Below are positions 10,229 to 18,683 of a DNA stretch of 64,000 bases, piece by piece. Position 1 is the stretch's first letter. Each line of letters begins with the position of its first letter. Location: the NCBI GenBank assembly GCA_964464595.1, contig CAYXGW010000004.1:70721-134720 (forward strand). Direction: 5' to 3'. A program made the position numbers and the translations under genes. The notes below the pieces were generated by a model. That model ran no database searches. It was not told the DNA's origin and saw only the letters and a program-made list of their open reading frames with translations. The DNA is from JADFJB01 sp964464595. GTDB taxonomy: Bacteria; Zhuqueibacterota; JdFR-76; DREG01.

Positions 10229-10251
10229 ATGCCCACGCCGTACGTGGGCAT
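10229..10251 (-). terminator. Rho-independent terminator of the PorV-like gene
   Basis: A perfect 9-bp stem (ATGCCCACG / CGTGGGCAT) with a 5-nt loop, followed on the minus strand by TTTTTATTT. It lies about 32 nt past the stop of the PorV-like gene, so that gene is probably transcribed separately from the GWxTD gene. Confidence 0.85.
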
Positions 10252-10283
10252 AAATCTAGATAAAAATAAATTACCTTTGCTTC

Positions 10284-11546
10284 CTAAAATCTAAAGGAAG
10301 CGGATACTGTATAATTAACTGTTTTTATTTCTTCACGCAAAGTTCCTGGTTCAAATGTTTCCCACTTTCCAAAAACCGCGCCAATATCCAGTGTAAATTG
10401 CCGGTCAATTAAAAAACCTAGCCCGGCGGTATAGAATTCTCTATCCGTATACGGAGCATTAATTTTATAAGGTGTGGGATCCATTAGGTAACCAGCACGC
10501 ACCCGGGTGTTGATTCCGGGCAGGATAAGTTCCGCACCTGCTCGATACTGTGTCGTCGACTGAAGATCTTTGGCAAAATCTCGATTGTCTGCTTTCAATT
10601 CAGTTGGATCAGTATATTCTAATTGCGACCAATCCGAAAAAGAGAGCCCTCCTGATACAGTTAGTAAGGGCAATGCAAAAGATACGCCAATGTTAACCTT
10701 TACTGGTTGCCTGATTTTATATTCATATTGTCCAACTGAAGTAGAATCGTAATACGTATTGTCATCATAATCAACCTGCTCGAAAGCTCTCCATTCCTCT
10801 TTTCCTCTGAATGTCACGGGAGATTCAATAGTAGCGCCAAACTTGACTCGATTGTTGACATTGTATAATAGAGCAAATGTCATCCCAACACCGGTTATAC
10901 TTGTGTTAATATCATCCTGGAAAATCCAGGTATCTTCTTCATACAAATCCAGGTCGTCTGTTTCATTCAAATCCCAAGTATAATCGTAGTCACCTGCATA
11001 AATATTAAATGATCCACCCAGATACAGGTGTTTTGACATTTGTACGGAACCGGCAGCAACCCATTGCCGCAACCCACCCCGGTCTAACTGGCTGGCAGAT
11101 TGAAACACTGAATCATCCGCACTGGTGTTAAATCCTTGAATAATAAAATTACTGTTGTAATTCGCAATACGATTGTATCCAAATGCAAACACCATGCTGC
11201 CACGATAAGTAGGGACAGGAAACACAAAACCTATGGAATTGAGGTTACTGAAATTAGTTTTATCAAAAACTGGAGAATTATAATAACTTGTGTTGTTTTC
11301 ATAAGACAAGGAATTGTATGAGCCTGTAAGCTCCATTCTTCGAATCTGACCCAAACCGGCCGGATTCCAAAATGTTGCTGAATAATCATCGGCGATTCCC
11401 ACGAAAGCGCCGCCCATCCCTATTGCACGGGCTCCTACGCCTTGGGTAAATCCCAATAATGGGATATTGGTTTGCGCCAAAGACATTCCAAAGGCAAACA
11501 ATACCCCTATACTCATAAAAACGGCTTTTCTAATTATTGAATGCAT
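10284..11546 (-). CDS. PorV/OmpP1-like outer-membrane beta-barrel protein
   Basis: 420 residues with a signal peptide (about 1-24, ending SLAQ). The mature N-terminus contains the typical PorV/PorQ/UPF0164 signature: GVGARAIGMGGAFVGIADD followed by ATFWNPAGLGQI. Many amphipathic strands follow, closing with VNYTVSASFRF, a C-terminal Phe barrel signal. Members of this group in the FCB superphylum include PorV, the T9SS outer-membrane shuttle protein. This copy could be such a component or one of the many relatives of unknown role; two T9SS substrates lie about 22 kb away. The terminator at 10229-10251 ends its transcript. Confidence 0.82.
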   Translation of the reverse strand: MHSIIRKAVFMSIGVLFAFGMSLAQTNIPLLGFTQGVGARAIGMGGAFVGIADDYSATFWNPAGLGQIRRMELTGSYNSLSYENNTSYYNSPVFDKTNFSNLNSIGFVFPVPTYRGSMVFAFGYNRIANYNSNFIIQGFNTSADDSVFQSASQLDRGGLRQWVAAGSVQMSKHLYLGGSFNIYAGDYDYTWDLNETDDLDLYEEDTWIFQDDINTSITGVGMTFALLYNVNNRVKFGATIESPVTFRGKEEWRAFEQVDYDDNTYYDSTSVGQYEYKIRQPVKVNIGVSFALPLLTVSGGLSFSDWSQLEYTDPTELKADNRDFAKDLQSTTQYRAGAELILPGINTRVRAGYLMDPTPYKINAPYTDREFYTAGLGFLIDRQFTLDIGAVFGKWETFEPGTLREEIKTVNYTVSASFRF

Positions 11547-11573
11547 TTGTTCCTCCGCATAGTTAGAAATTCA

Positions 11574-12803
11574 TTATTTCTTTTTGGATCTGGAAGAGGA
11601 ACTTCCTTTACTTGAACTTTTTGAACTCCCTGAGCTTGACCTGGTAGAACTACCGCTTGATGAAGATCTTTTCGAAGACCCGGAAGAACTACTACGAGTG
11701 CTTTTTCCGCTTGAGGATCTGGATGAAGATCGAGATCTGGTAGAAGACGATGATTTGGTTTTACGAGACCCAGATGATCTTACTCTGCTTTTTGAGCTCC
11801 CGGATTTTGATTTTGACCTTGACTTGGTCGCGCTGCTCTTGCTTCGTTTGACACGACTGGAGCCGGTCACAGCTTTGCCACTGCTTCCTCGTTTAACCCG
11901 GCTAGTTCCGGTTACGGACGATTTAGAGCTGCCTTTAGATCGCCTGGTTCTGGTAATTGTATTGTCTTTACTCTTACCCTTATCTGGAGATTTAATTCTG
12001 GTTTTACCAATTATAGTCGTTTTATTGGTTCTGGATCTTCTACTCGTTGATTTGATTTTGGTCCGACGTACTGATTCTCCATCACCGCGACTCACCAAAG
12101 TTTTTCTTGTTCTATCGCTTCTGTTAATTGTTCGTACACGCTGTCCTTTATCAACCGTAGCCGAAGTATTCGGGTTTTTACGGATATGCCTGACTTTAGA
12201 AGTACTTATGCCATTACTTGCAAAAGTAGTCATCCCCGGTGAAGGATCATTATCTTCCCTGTCAATGCCTCGGCGGCGGCCAAAAGGTCTCCGATTTTGC
12301 GGTTTCGAATAGGCATAACCTCTGGAATATCCTCGATAATAGCCGGAATAATAACCACCATAATATCCTCGGTTAGATCTATAGCGACTGCCATATCCAT
12401 AATAATAAGGATTATATGTGAAAAACGGGCCACAATAGAAAGAATCCCAATAATACCCAGGTCCATAGTAACCACCGTAACCAAAACCAAAGGAGCCATA
12501 GTACCACGGATCATAATAATCATAATAGCCAAATCCTACTGAATAAAATGGCGGAGAATAAAAATCTACCCAGCCTCTTGAAGGACGATAGTAGTGAATA
12601 TGATGGACTTCTTTGTCCTCGTCTTCATAAACCGTATCCTGCTCAGATTCGTCATATTCTTCTTCATAATCGGGATCTTCTGCAGTATATTCCGGTTCAT
12701 CATGGGTTTCGGATACTGTTCTCATTTGAGTATAGCAGCCGGAGAGGATAAGAAGGATTATTGTAAGAAAGGACAAGCCGAATAATTGTTTTACCTTTTT
12801 CAT
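11574..12803 (-). CDS. Low-complexity lipoprotein: acidic, Tyr/Gly-rich and Ser/Arg/Lys-rich segments
   Basis: 409 residues in three compositional blocks. The lipobox LSGC is followed by CYTQMR and an acidic stretch (about 25-70, DPDYEEEYDESEQD). A Tyr/Gly/Pro/Phe-rich block (about 75-170) has FGYGGYYGPGYYWDS-type sequence. About 240 residues of basic Ser/Arg/Lys/Thr repeats then run to the end (RSSSSGSSKRSSS). The tail is certainly disordered and strongly cationic. It may bind LPS, nucleic acid or acidic polymers, but that is inference. It shares the CYTxMR start with the lipoprotein at 6657-7172. The complementary strand is open because of the biased codons and should not be annotated. Confidence 0.75.
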   Translation of the reverse strand: MKKVKQLFGLSFLTIILLILSGCYTQMRTVSETHDEPEYTAEDPDYEEEYDESEQDTVYEDEDKEVHHIHYYRPSRGWVDFYSPPFYSVGFGYYDYYDPWYYGSFGFGYGGYYGPGYYWDSFYCGPFFTYNPYYYGYGSRYRSNRGYYGGYYSGYYRGYSRGYAYSKPQNRRPFGRRRGIDREDNDPSPGMTTFASNGISTSKVRHIRKNPNTSATVDKGQRVRTINRSDRTRKTLVSRGDGESVRRTKIKSTSRRSRTNKTTIIGKTRIKSPDKGKSKDNTITRTRRSKGSSKSSVTGTSRVKRGSSGKAVTGSSRVKRSKSSATKSRSKSKSGSSKSRVRSSGSRKTKSSSSTRSRSSSRSSSGKSTRSSSSGSSKRSSSSGSSTRSSSGSSKSSSKGSSSSRSKKK

Positions 12804-13027
12804 AATGTCCTCCTTTTAGTTTGGAGAGTTAGTTGGTTCAATTTTGACTAGTTTTTGATACAACTTTAAAATAGTTTAGTTCCCATATAATAACAATAAA
12901 AAAAATATTTAGTTTGAAGTGAAAACATTAATACCAGTTTGAAGAAACACTTTGAAATATATATTTTTATTTGTTAAACCGTAGATTTTCTGAATTTTAA
13001 AATAACCCTTAGATTTGGGAGAAAAAA

Positions 13028-13549
13028 ATGGTCTTAGAAAGAAATGGTGTAACAACGATGCATGGGAAACCGTTGACCCTTATAGGGCCGGAAATTAAGG
13101 TTGGAGATAAAGCCCCGGATTTTCGATTGCTAACGAACAATTTAAAAACAGTAAGTTTGTCCGATTATGAAGGCAAAATAAAATTGATTAGCGTCATTCC
13201 TTCTTTGGATACTTCCGTTTGTAACGCTCAAACCCGCAAGTTGAATGAAGAAATGAATAACCTAAGTGAAGATGTGGTCGTTTTATCTGTCAGTGTTGAC
13301 TTACCGTTTGCACAAAACCGCTGGTGTGGGGCAGCCAATGTTAAAAATATTGTCACCTTATCGGATCACAGGGATACAAACTTCGGCATATCGTATGGGG
13401 TGCTTATGAAGGGCGACCGTATTTTAACCAGGGCTGTTTTCGTAGTGGATAAAGAGAATATTGTGCGATATGTGGAGTATGTTAGCGAGAATATTAACCA
13501 TCCGGATTATGAGGCTTTGTTGGATGGTGTGAAGAAATATAGTATGTAA
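13028..13549 (+). CDS. tpx: Thiol peroxidase (2-Cys peroxiredoxin, Tpx family)
   Basis: 173 residues, the full Tpx length. The peroxidatic Cys lies in PSLDTSVCNAQTRKLNEE (about residue 61) and the resolving Cys in RWCGAANVKNIVTLSDHR (about residue 97), both in the spacing typical of Tpx. It reduces H2O2 and alkyl hydroperoxides using thioredoxin. The start ATG has GGGAG 7 nt upstream. It is divergent from the low-complexity lipoprotein and convergent with the next gene; its stop is 5 nt from that gene's stop. Confidence 0.95.
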   Translation: MVLERNGVTTMHGKPLTLIGPEIKVGDKAPDFRLLTNNLKTVSLSDYEGKIKLISVIPSLDTSVCNAQTRKLNEEMNNLSEDVVVLSVSVDLPFAQNRWCGAANVKNIVTLSDHRDTNFGISYGVLMKGDRILTRAVFVVDKENIVRYVEYVSENINHPDYEALLDGVKKYSM

Positions 13550-13553
13550 TCAT

Positions 13554-14204
13554 TTATTTTTTGACTGAAATTATTTTTAAGTTAGAAAATGTCCCATCCG
13601 AATTATTTCCCATCCAAAGACCGACCCAACCACCTTTTCTGTTAGATAATTCTTCTACTACCAGGCATGGATTTTTACTGTAATTCACATAAACACTGAC
13701 TTTAGGGTTATCGACTACAATTTTGACATGGAAAAGAGAATTAGGTTCAGGAACTGGATTGACAGGATTCTCGTATTTTTCCGGGTGTTCTTTTCGCAGT
13801 TTACTCCATGAATAATCAGGATGTGAAATATACTGCACACTATGGCCTTTTCGAGCGGGGTTATCGCTTTTAAAATTAAACGGTCTGAAATAAATCCCAT
13901 CATAAGTTTTTTCATCAACACCCCGAAATGCGATACCAACAAAACTTCTACCTTGCAGATTCCTACCTTTAATATCCGCTTCGATAATGCCGTTATTAAA
14001 TTCGATTCCCTCCAACCAAGTAACACCATTACCCTGTTGCGCATTAAAATAGACACTAACCTCATCATTCTCTTTTATTATTTCAGCTTTTCGATTAAAT
14101 ACTTTCCAGCCATCTTTAGTAACAATTTTTGTTAAATCAGGGACAATCATATTTTCTTGCGCAAGACTTAAATTGGCAACGAAAAGTATAATGCTACAAT
14201 ACAC
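13554..14204 (-). CDS. Secreted protein, concanavalin-like/DUF1080-type jelly-roll domain
   Basis: 216 residues. A signal peptide ends in SLAQ, and the single domain has the sequence texture of LamG/DUF1080 folds: VTWLEGIEFNNGIIEADIKG, GRSFVGIAFRG, then GGWVGLWMGNNSDGTFSNL at the end. Related domains bind or hydrolyse sugars; no catalytic residues can be named here. The listed start is a GTG. An in-frame stop lies only ten codons further upstream and the intervening codons (ATA AGG AAT ATT GGC) would give a better basic n-region, so the true start is uncertain. It lies 62 nt after exbD on the same strand. Confidence 0.6.
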   Translation of the reverse strand: MYCSIILFVANLSLAQENMIVPDLTKIVTKDGWKVFNRKAEIIKENDEVSVYFNAQQGNGVTWLEGIEFNNGIIEADIKGRNLQGRSFVGIAFRGVDEKTYDGIYFRPFNFKSDNPARKGHSVQYISHPDYSWSKLRKEHPEKYENPVNPVPEPNSLFHVKIVVDNPKVSVYVNYSKNPCLVVEELSNRKGGWVGLWMGNNSDGTFSNLKIISVKK

Positions 14205-14265
14205 AAATTTTAAGCCAATATTCCTTATTTTCTAACCTTATAATTTTGATAAAAATATGAATTAT

Positions 14266-14673
14266 TTATTTCCCTTGTTCAACATCAGTTCCGATGACCA
14301 GCCGTTTCACCCCGGATCTTTTTGCCACATCCATAATGGTAACCACTAAACCGTGGGGTACCGCTTTATCTGCCCGAAGAACCAATGTCGGTTGGTCATT
14401 TTTGGCGATGGTTTCCTTCAATAGCTTTTCCAATCGGTCGATGGCAATCGGTTTATCATTCAAGAACACCTGTCTTTGTTGATCCACATAAATGATCAGG
14501 TTTTCAATCTGTTCGACCTGGGCAGACTGGGCTTTGGGCAACTCCAATTTAATTCCTGGCTGTTCCAAAAATGTGGAGGTCACCATGAAAAATATCAACA
14601 AAATAAAAAGCACATCAATCAGGGAAGTGACGTTTATCTGAACTTTCTTCCTGGTCTTTTTTGATATTTGCAT
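14266..14673 (-). CDS. exbD: ExbD/TolR-family biopolymer transport protein
   Basis: 135 residues with one N-terminal TM helix carrying the proton-translocating Asp: VTSLIDVLFILLIFFMVTS. A periplasmic domain follows, including LIIYVDQQRQVFLNDKPI and PTLVLRADKAVPHG. It works with ExbB to pass proton-motive force to a TonB-type protein. It is the third gene of a minus-strand set in the order tonB-like, exbB, exbD. Confidence 0.92.
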   Translation of the reverse strand: MQISKKTRKKVQINVTSLIDVLFILLIFFMVTSTFLEQPGIKLELPKAQSAQVEQIENLIIYVDQQRQVFLNDKPIAIDRLEKLLKETIAKNDQPTLVLRADKAVPHGLVVTIMDVAKRSGVKRLVIGTDVEQGK

Positions 14674-14775
14674 CTATTGTAAGCCTGGATTTGCAGTTTT
14701 GAAATTCAAATTATATTTAATTAATTCAACATTTAACAACATTGAAACCTCTTCTGTATTGGGTGTTTAACCTTG

Positions 14776-15399
14776 TTATTTTACCTGTTTAATTTTTTGC
14801 ATCAAAACCATTAAGTATTTTTCGATATCCAGGATCAAGTTCTCGGATTTATGGATGAAGTAATTGTACGAAATCAGAACCGGTATTCCGATGGAAAGCC
14901 CAACAACGGTGGTAATCAGTGCTTCCGATATCCCGCCGGAAAGTGCACTCCCCTGCCCGACTCCAATTTGTGAAATCACATTAAATACTTTGATCATACC
15001 AATAACGGTACCGAGCAGACCCATCAAAGGAGATGCACCGGCGATGGTTTCCAATGCACCCAGCCCACGTTCAAGCACCCGCGATTCCTGCCTGCCCTGG
15101 TCTTCCAATAATTCTCGTAATTCTTCCTTTGGCAGTTCCCGGTTCTCCAATCCTACTTTGATCAGGTTAGTAAAAGTACCGTTGTTTTGATTGCAAATGA
15201 CGTGGGTGGCGTCAATGTCTTTGGGTTCTTTGATCGATGCAAGCATTCTAACAACCTGAGGATCCAGCACCTTTTTTTGGCGCAATTGAAAAGCGCGTTC
15301 CAAGATGATAGCCAGGGCAATAATTGAACTGCTAATCAGCGGGATCATCATGATCCCACCCTTGCTTAAAAATGAATAGATCTCGTTTAGGATTTGCAA
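14776..15399 (-). CDS. exbB: MotA/TolQ/ExbB proton channel family protein
   Basis: 207 residues with three TM segments: near residues 15-32, about 118-140 (ASPLMGLLGTVIGMIKVF) and about 158-182 (LITTVVGLSIGIPVLISYNY). The GLLGTV and TTVVGLSIGIP motifs are hallmarks of ExbB/TolQ. It forms the inner-membrane motor with the adjacent ExbD and the TonB-like protein. The gap to the upstream TonB gene is only 19 nt, so they are cotranscribed. Confidence 0.93.
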   Translation of the reverse strand: MQILNEIYSFLSKGGIMMIPLISSSIIALAIILERAFQLRQKKVLDPQVVRMLASIKEPKDIDATHVICNQNNGTFTNLIKVGLENRELPKEELRELLEDQGRQESRVLERGLGALETIAGASPLMGLLGTVIGMIKVFNVISQIGVGQGSALSGGISEALITTVVGLSIGIPVLISYNYFIHKSENLILDIEKYLMVLMQKIKQVK

Positions 15400-15418
15400 T
15401 GGAGGTTCCTTTTTTAGA

Positions 15419-16357
15419 TTAATTTCTTATTAATTGCCTTATCAAATCCCGATTCCTGGTGTCTTTGTAAACCGTATAGAGAAAAGTTCCGGTTACTTCA
15501 AGATAATCTTCCGGGAAACTAGACGGCAGCGGGCGAAACGGTGAAGATGAATTTACCGCATTTGTGCTGGTTTCCAACAGGGATTTATGGCCTTCCGTAT
15601 CTAATATTTGAATGTCACGTAAACTGCCATCTTTATTAATTAAAAAACGAACTACAGAACGGCCCTCAATAATGCCCATTTTTGAAAATGCCGGCGGTGG
15701 AAAAACATGCGCTTGAATATGTTTTTTTAGATATAACATATAAGGCGCAAAATTCCAATTGTAAGTATTGAATGCAAATCCTCCCATATCTTCGACGCTA
15801 AATTTTTTATTTTCAAAACTTGGCCTGGAGGCTTGAGGTTGCGAGGCGGGTTTTTTTCCAACCAAGAGATCCCGACTAAAACTTCGACGCTTTGTCGGAT
15901 CTAATGCGAATTCCTCCAATTCCAATTCCGATCGAGCTTTACTTTCAGTTTCTTTTGAATCACTTGGTTCCGTCTCGGCTTTTTGGGTCATCTCTTTGGA
16001 TGAATTCAACAGATTGGTAGGAATCTCTGCAAATTCTGTCTGTCCCGGGTTAAACGGCAAATCACTAATGTTCTCGGTTCTTTCCGGATTCTTAGCAGTC
16101 ATGCTTTTATCGGAAGCAAAACGGGTTTCGTCAGTAAGTTTGTCAGTATTGGATTTATCCGGGGATTCAACGATCTCAAATACGATATCATCGTTTTTAT
16201 CTTTAGCTTCTATTTCCGGAACCATATCGAGAAACCGGAAATTAGTCGCCGATCCGAATAGGAATATTAGTATCAAATGCAATAAAAGTGAAGCGGCAAT
16301 AAACCAGCGTAACCGGTTATTCCAGTTGGGCTGAATCTGCTCAAAGATATCAGCCAT
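15419..16357 (-). CDS. tonB: TonB-family energy transducer
   Basis: 312 residues. There is one N-terminal TM anchor (about 17-38, RWFIAASLLLHLILIFLFG), where the SxxxH-like pattern of TonB TM helices is visible. A long Glu/Ser/Lys/Pro-rich periplasm-spanning linker (about 40-180) leads to a C-terminal TonB fold with IIEGRSVVRFLINKDGSL and FRPLPSSFPEDYLEVTGTFLY. The Pro-rich linker is weaker than in classical TonB. It is the first gene of the tonB-exbB-exbD set and energises outer-membrane receptors, which are not in this window. Confidence 0.85.
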   Translation of the reverse strand: MADIFEQIQPNWNNRLRWFIAASLLLHLILIFLFGSATNFRFLDMVPEIEAKDKNDDIVFEIVESPDKSNTDKLTDETRFASDKSMTAKNPERTENISDLPFNPGQTEFAEIPTNLLNSSKEMTQKAETEPSDSKETESKARSELELEEFALDPTKRRSFSRDLLVGKKPASQPQASRPSFENKKFSVEDMGGFAFNTYNWNFAPYMLYLKKHIQAHVFPPPAFSKMGIIEGRSVVRFLINKDGSLRDIQILDTEGHKSLLETSTNAVNSSSPFRPLPSSFPEDYLEVTGTFLYTVYKDTRNRDLIRQLIRN

Positions 16358-16405
16358 TTTTAATTCCAGAAATATTTAGAAAGGCTATTTTCATGAATAC
16401 GATTT

Positions 16406-17173
16406 TTATATTTGAAATGTCATCAAATCGCTTCCCAAGGTGACTTTACCACCAAACAGTCCTTTTAGTTCATCAGCCGGATTTGTCTTATGGACCGGGT
16501 AAAGGTGAGTTAACACAACATGTTTACATTTGCAGGCAGTGGCGATCCTGGCTACTTCAAGCGGCGTAAGATGACCATTGACCTTTTCTGCTGATGGAAA
16601 TGAACATTCAATCACTAATAAATCCGTTTCAAAAGCCAGGTTGATAATCGACTCACATTCATCCGTATCGCCCGAATAGGTAATGGATTTACCATTTGAA
16701 GCTGCAATACGATATGCGATTGACGCTTCCGTATGTTTGACCGGGGCGGTCTCAAACTTTAATGATCCGAACTCTATTTTTGCAGTATCCAATTCGACCA
16801 GTTCGAATGGAAATTCAGGATTTGTAACCCAATTTCCGTACACGTTTGAAACTTTATTCAAATATTCACCAAGGCCCACAGGGCCAAGAATGCGCAAATC
16901 TTTCGACCGGGTAAACCCCGGGGTATATCTTGTTGCAAAAAGAAAGGGGACCAAATCAGTAACATGGTCGGGATGGAAATGTGAAATACAAATAGCATCC
17001 ACTTTTTTGTAATCGATTTTGGCTTCAAGCAAGCGCCGCATAGTTCCATTACCAATATCCAGAAGGATTGTGACATCTTGATATCGTACAACATACCCGG
17101 ATGCGTTTCTTTCAGGATTTGGGACACAAGTCCCGGTTCCCAATAAAGTAAGTTCCAATTGCATCTCATCCAT
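16406..17173 (-). CDS. Metallo-beta-lactamase-fold hydrolase, RNase Z-like
   Basis: 255 residues. The MBL metal motif is intact: ISHFHPDHVTDLVP (HxHxDH), then SGDTDECES with the metal Asp and VVLTHLYPVH with the distal His. The N-terminus LTLLGTGTCVPNPERNASG is typical of RNase Z and its arylsulfatase/PhnP-like relatives. At 255 residues it is shorter than most RNase Z proteins (about 300), so a phosphodiesterase of another substrate class is equally possible. It overlaps the upstream cutA gene by 8 nt, implying translational coupling. Confidence 0.85.
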   Translation of the reverse strand: MDEMQLELTLLGTGTCVPNPERNASGYVVRYQDVTILLDIGNGTMRRLLEAKIDYKKVDAICISHFHPDHVTDLVPFLFATRYTPGFTRSKDLRILGPVGLGEYLNKVSNVYGNWVTNPEFPFELVELDTAKIEFGSLKFETAPVKHTEASIAYRIAASNGKSITYSGDTDECESIINLAFETDLLVIECSFPSAEKVNGHLTPLEVARIATACKCKHVVLTHLYPVHKTNPADELKGLFGGKVTLGSDLMTFQI

Positions 17174-17489
17174 TTTTTGTTTCTTCTACAACCCAATCGA
17201 TATAGTCTTTATTTCCCGTAAAAACCGGGATCGCTAGAATTTCAGGAACATCATAACTGTGGATTTCCTTTACCTTATTGATCAACGCGTCTACTCTGTT
17301 TTCCGTGGTCTTGATCAATAGCAATACTTCCTTTTCGTTTTCGATGTTTCCCTGCCAGCTGAATATGGAAAAAATTTGCGGAACCACATTAACACATGCC
17401 GCCAATTTATTTTCCACCAGGATGCTGCCAATTCGCTTGCCTTCTTCTTCAGAAGCAACTGTAACAAAGACCATTAGAATTTGTTCCAC
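17166..17489 (-). CDS. cutA: CutA divalent-ion tolerance protein
   Basis: About 107 residues from the GTG at 17489, which has AGAGG 8 nt upstream; a start at 17525 would add twelve residues that CutA proteins lack. Family motifs are MVFVTVASEEEGKRIGSILV, KLAACVNVVPQI, SIFSWQGNIENEKEVLLLIKT and a C-terminal YIDWVVEET. CutA forms trimers and has been linked to copper tolerance and protein anchoring. It overlaps the MBL gene. Confidence 0.93.
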   Translation of the reverse strand: MEQILMVFVTVASEEEGKRIGSILVENKLAACVNVVPQIFSIFSWQGNIENEKEVLLLIKTTENRVDALINKVKEIHSYDVPEILAIPVFTGNKDYIDWVVEETKNG

Positions 17490-17559
17490 TTGATAAACCT
17501 CTAAAATCTCTTGTAAATAAAACAATTAATTAGTATCTGACGAAAACACCCATTCTGTC

Positions 17560-17585
17560 ATTCCCGCATTGCTTTTAGCGGGAAT
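17560..17585. repeat. Dispersed hairpin repeat (GTCATTCCCG...CGGGAATCTA type), copy 1
   Basis: An 8-bp perfect stem (ATTCCCGC / GCGGGAAT) with a 10-nt loop, preceded by CTGTC and followed by CTACTCC. The flanks and stem match a second element at 31077-31094. It lies between cutA and the small protein and could act as a terminator for the latter. Confidence 0.7.
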
Positions 17586-17633
17586 CTACTCCATTGGAAT
17601 GATTAGATTACGGCTTAAAGTTTTTTTCAGACA

Positions 17634-17885
17634 CTAATTAGAATTCAATCGTTCATTCATAATCCGCTCTAAACGCGGTTTGTAAATCAAATCAAAAGTA
17701 TTGTCTTTGCCTGGGAACAATTGTAAGACTGTAATTCGCGTGGCACGAATTAAATTCATCATCTCAACCTGGGTTAATTCAGATTGAGCCAGCATAGAGC
17801 AGGCTAAATCCACCATGAGCCGTGCTTTACGAATTTTCTTATTCTCAGCAAGAATGTCCGGCTGCAATTTCATTAATACTCCCAA
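17634..17885 (-). CDS. Small conserved-looking protein, unknown function
   Basis: 83 residues, charged and mostly helical (ENKKIRKARLMVDLACSMLA, EMMNLIRATRITVLQLFPG). It has no signal peptide, TM segment or recognised motif. Its codon use resembles the neighbours and it lies on the same strand as cutA, 144 nt upstream of it. The first M may be replaced by the M at position 5. It is kept because of its composition and its isolated, non-overlapping position. Confidence 0.55.
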   Translation of the reverse strand: MGVLMKLQPDILAENKKIRKARLMVDLACSMLAQSELTQVEMMNLIRATRITVLQLFPGKDNTFDLIYKPRLERIMNERLNSN

Positions 17886-18132
17886 TATGGAATTATCTTA
17901 AAGTTAGGGTTTCATGGCAATAATACAACAATTAAACTATAATGAAAATTAATAAACGATACAAACAAAGAGTAGTAAAAAGTAAACTTTGTAACCGTAA
18001 ATTCCTAAAAAAACGATTGTTTTAATTGCTGGATTTATTGCGGCTTGGAAAAATTTATCTGGCTTAAATCGATATCTTGTAATATTTATTGATTAAAAGA
18101 AAAACCATCATCCAATAAGAGGAAAAAATCCA

Positions 18133-18593
18133 ATGAAAACTATAACCAATTTATCCAAATTCTTTGTAGTACTTTTATTTTCACCAGTTGCTCGAAAGAT
18201 GATCCAATATCTTCAAACCAAGCTGAAGGTGAAGCTTATCTCGCTGAAAATGGCATGCGAGAGGGTGTTGTAACGACAAGCAGCGGTTTGCAGTACGAAA
18301 TTCTAAAACAGGGTGATGGAGCCATGCCAGTAATATCGAGTATGGTTACCGTGCATTACAGAGGTACAAAAATCGATGATACCGAATTTGACAGCTCCTA
18401 CGGTGGTGCACCGCCTACTTTTTCTGTTTCCGGCTTGATTGCGGGTTGGACCGAAGCGCTGCTATTAATGAATGTGGGCAGTAAATACCGCCTCGTGATA
18501 CCGCCATCGTTAGCTTATGGTGCGCAAGGCCAGGGAACCATCGGTCCAAATGAAGTTCTTATCTTTGAAGTTGAGTTGCTTGGGATACAGTAG
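18133..18593 (+). pseudogene. FKBP-type peptidyl-prolyl isomerase lipoprotein, frameshifted in the signal peptide
   Basis: The FKBP domain is intact: TVHYRGTKIDDTEFDSSY, GLIAGWTEALLLMNVGSKY and IPPSLAYGAQGQGTIGPNEV. A good Shine-Dalgarno (AGAGG) precedes ATG 18133, which encodes MKTITNLSKFFVVLLF. The frame is then lost in a run of four T at 18178-18181. Restoring one T gives LLFFTSCSKDDPISSNQ, a perfect lipobox, then GEAYLAENG and the rest of the protein. Without it the only in-frame ATG is at 18255, leaving a cytoplasmic FKBP lacking the N-terminal extension. The lesion is either a real indel or a homopolymer sequencing error. Confidence 0.85.
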
Positions 18594-18609
18594 ATAATTT
18601 CGTTCCCAG

Positions 18610-18635
18610 TTAAACACCGATGCCACCACTCCCAG
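18610..18635. repeat. 26-bp direct repeat, left copy (flanks the Rx4H ORFan)
   Basis: This matches 19622-19647 at 25 of 26 positions; it begins TTAAACACCGATGCCACC. Here only the left arm of the hairpin found at the right copy is present, since the sequence diverges immediately after CTCCCAG. Confidence 0.9.
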
Positions 18636-18683
18636 ATCGAAGTTTATGGTAGATTAATTATAATAGAAAGAAATAGATAGAAA

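Noticed and set aside
11584..12312. 242-codon plus-strand frame opposite the low-complexity lipoprotein
   Set aside because: It is Leu/Glu/Asp/Pro repeats caused by the antisense of Ser/Arg/Lys codons; no ribosome site or signal.
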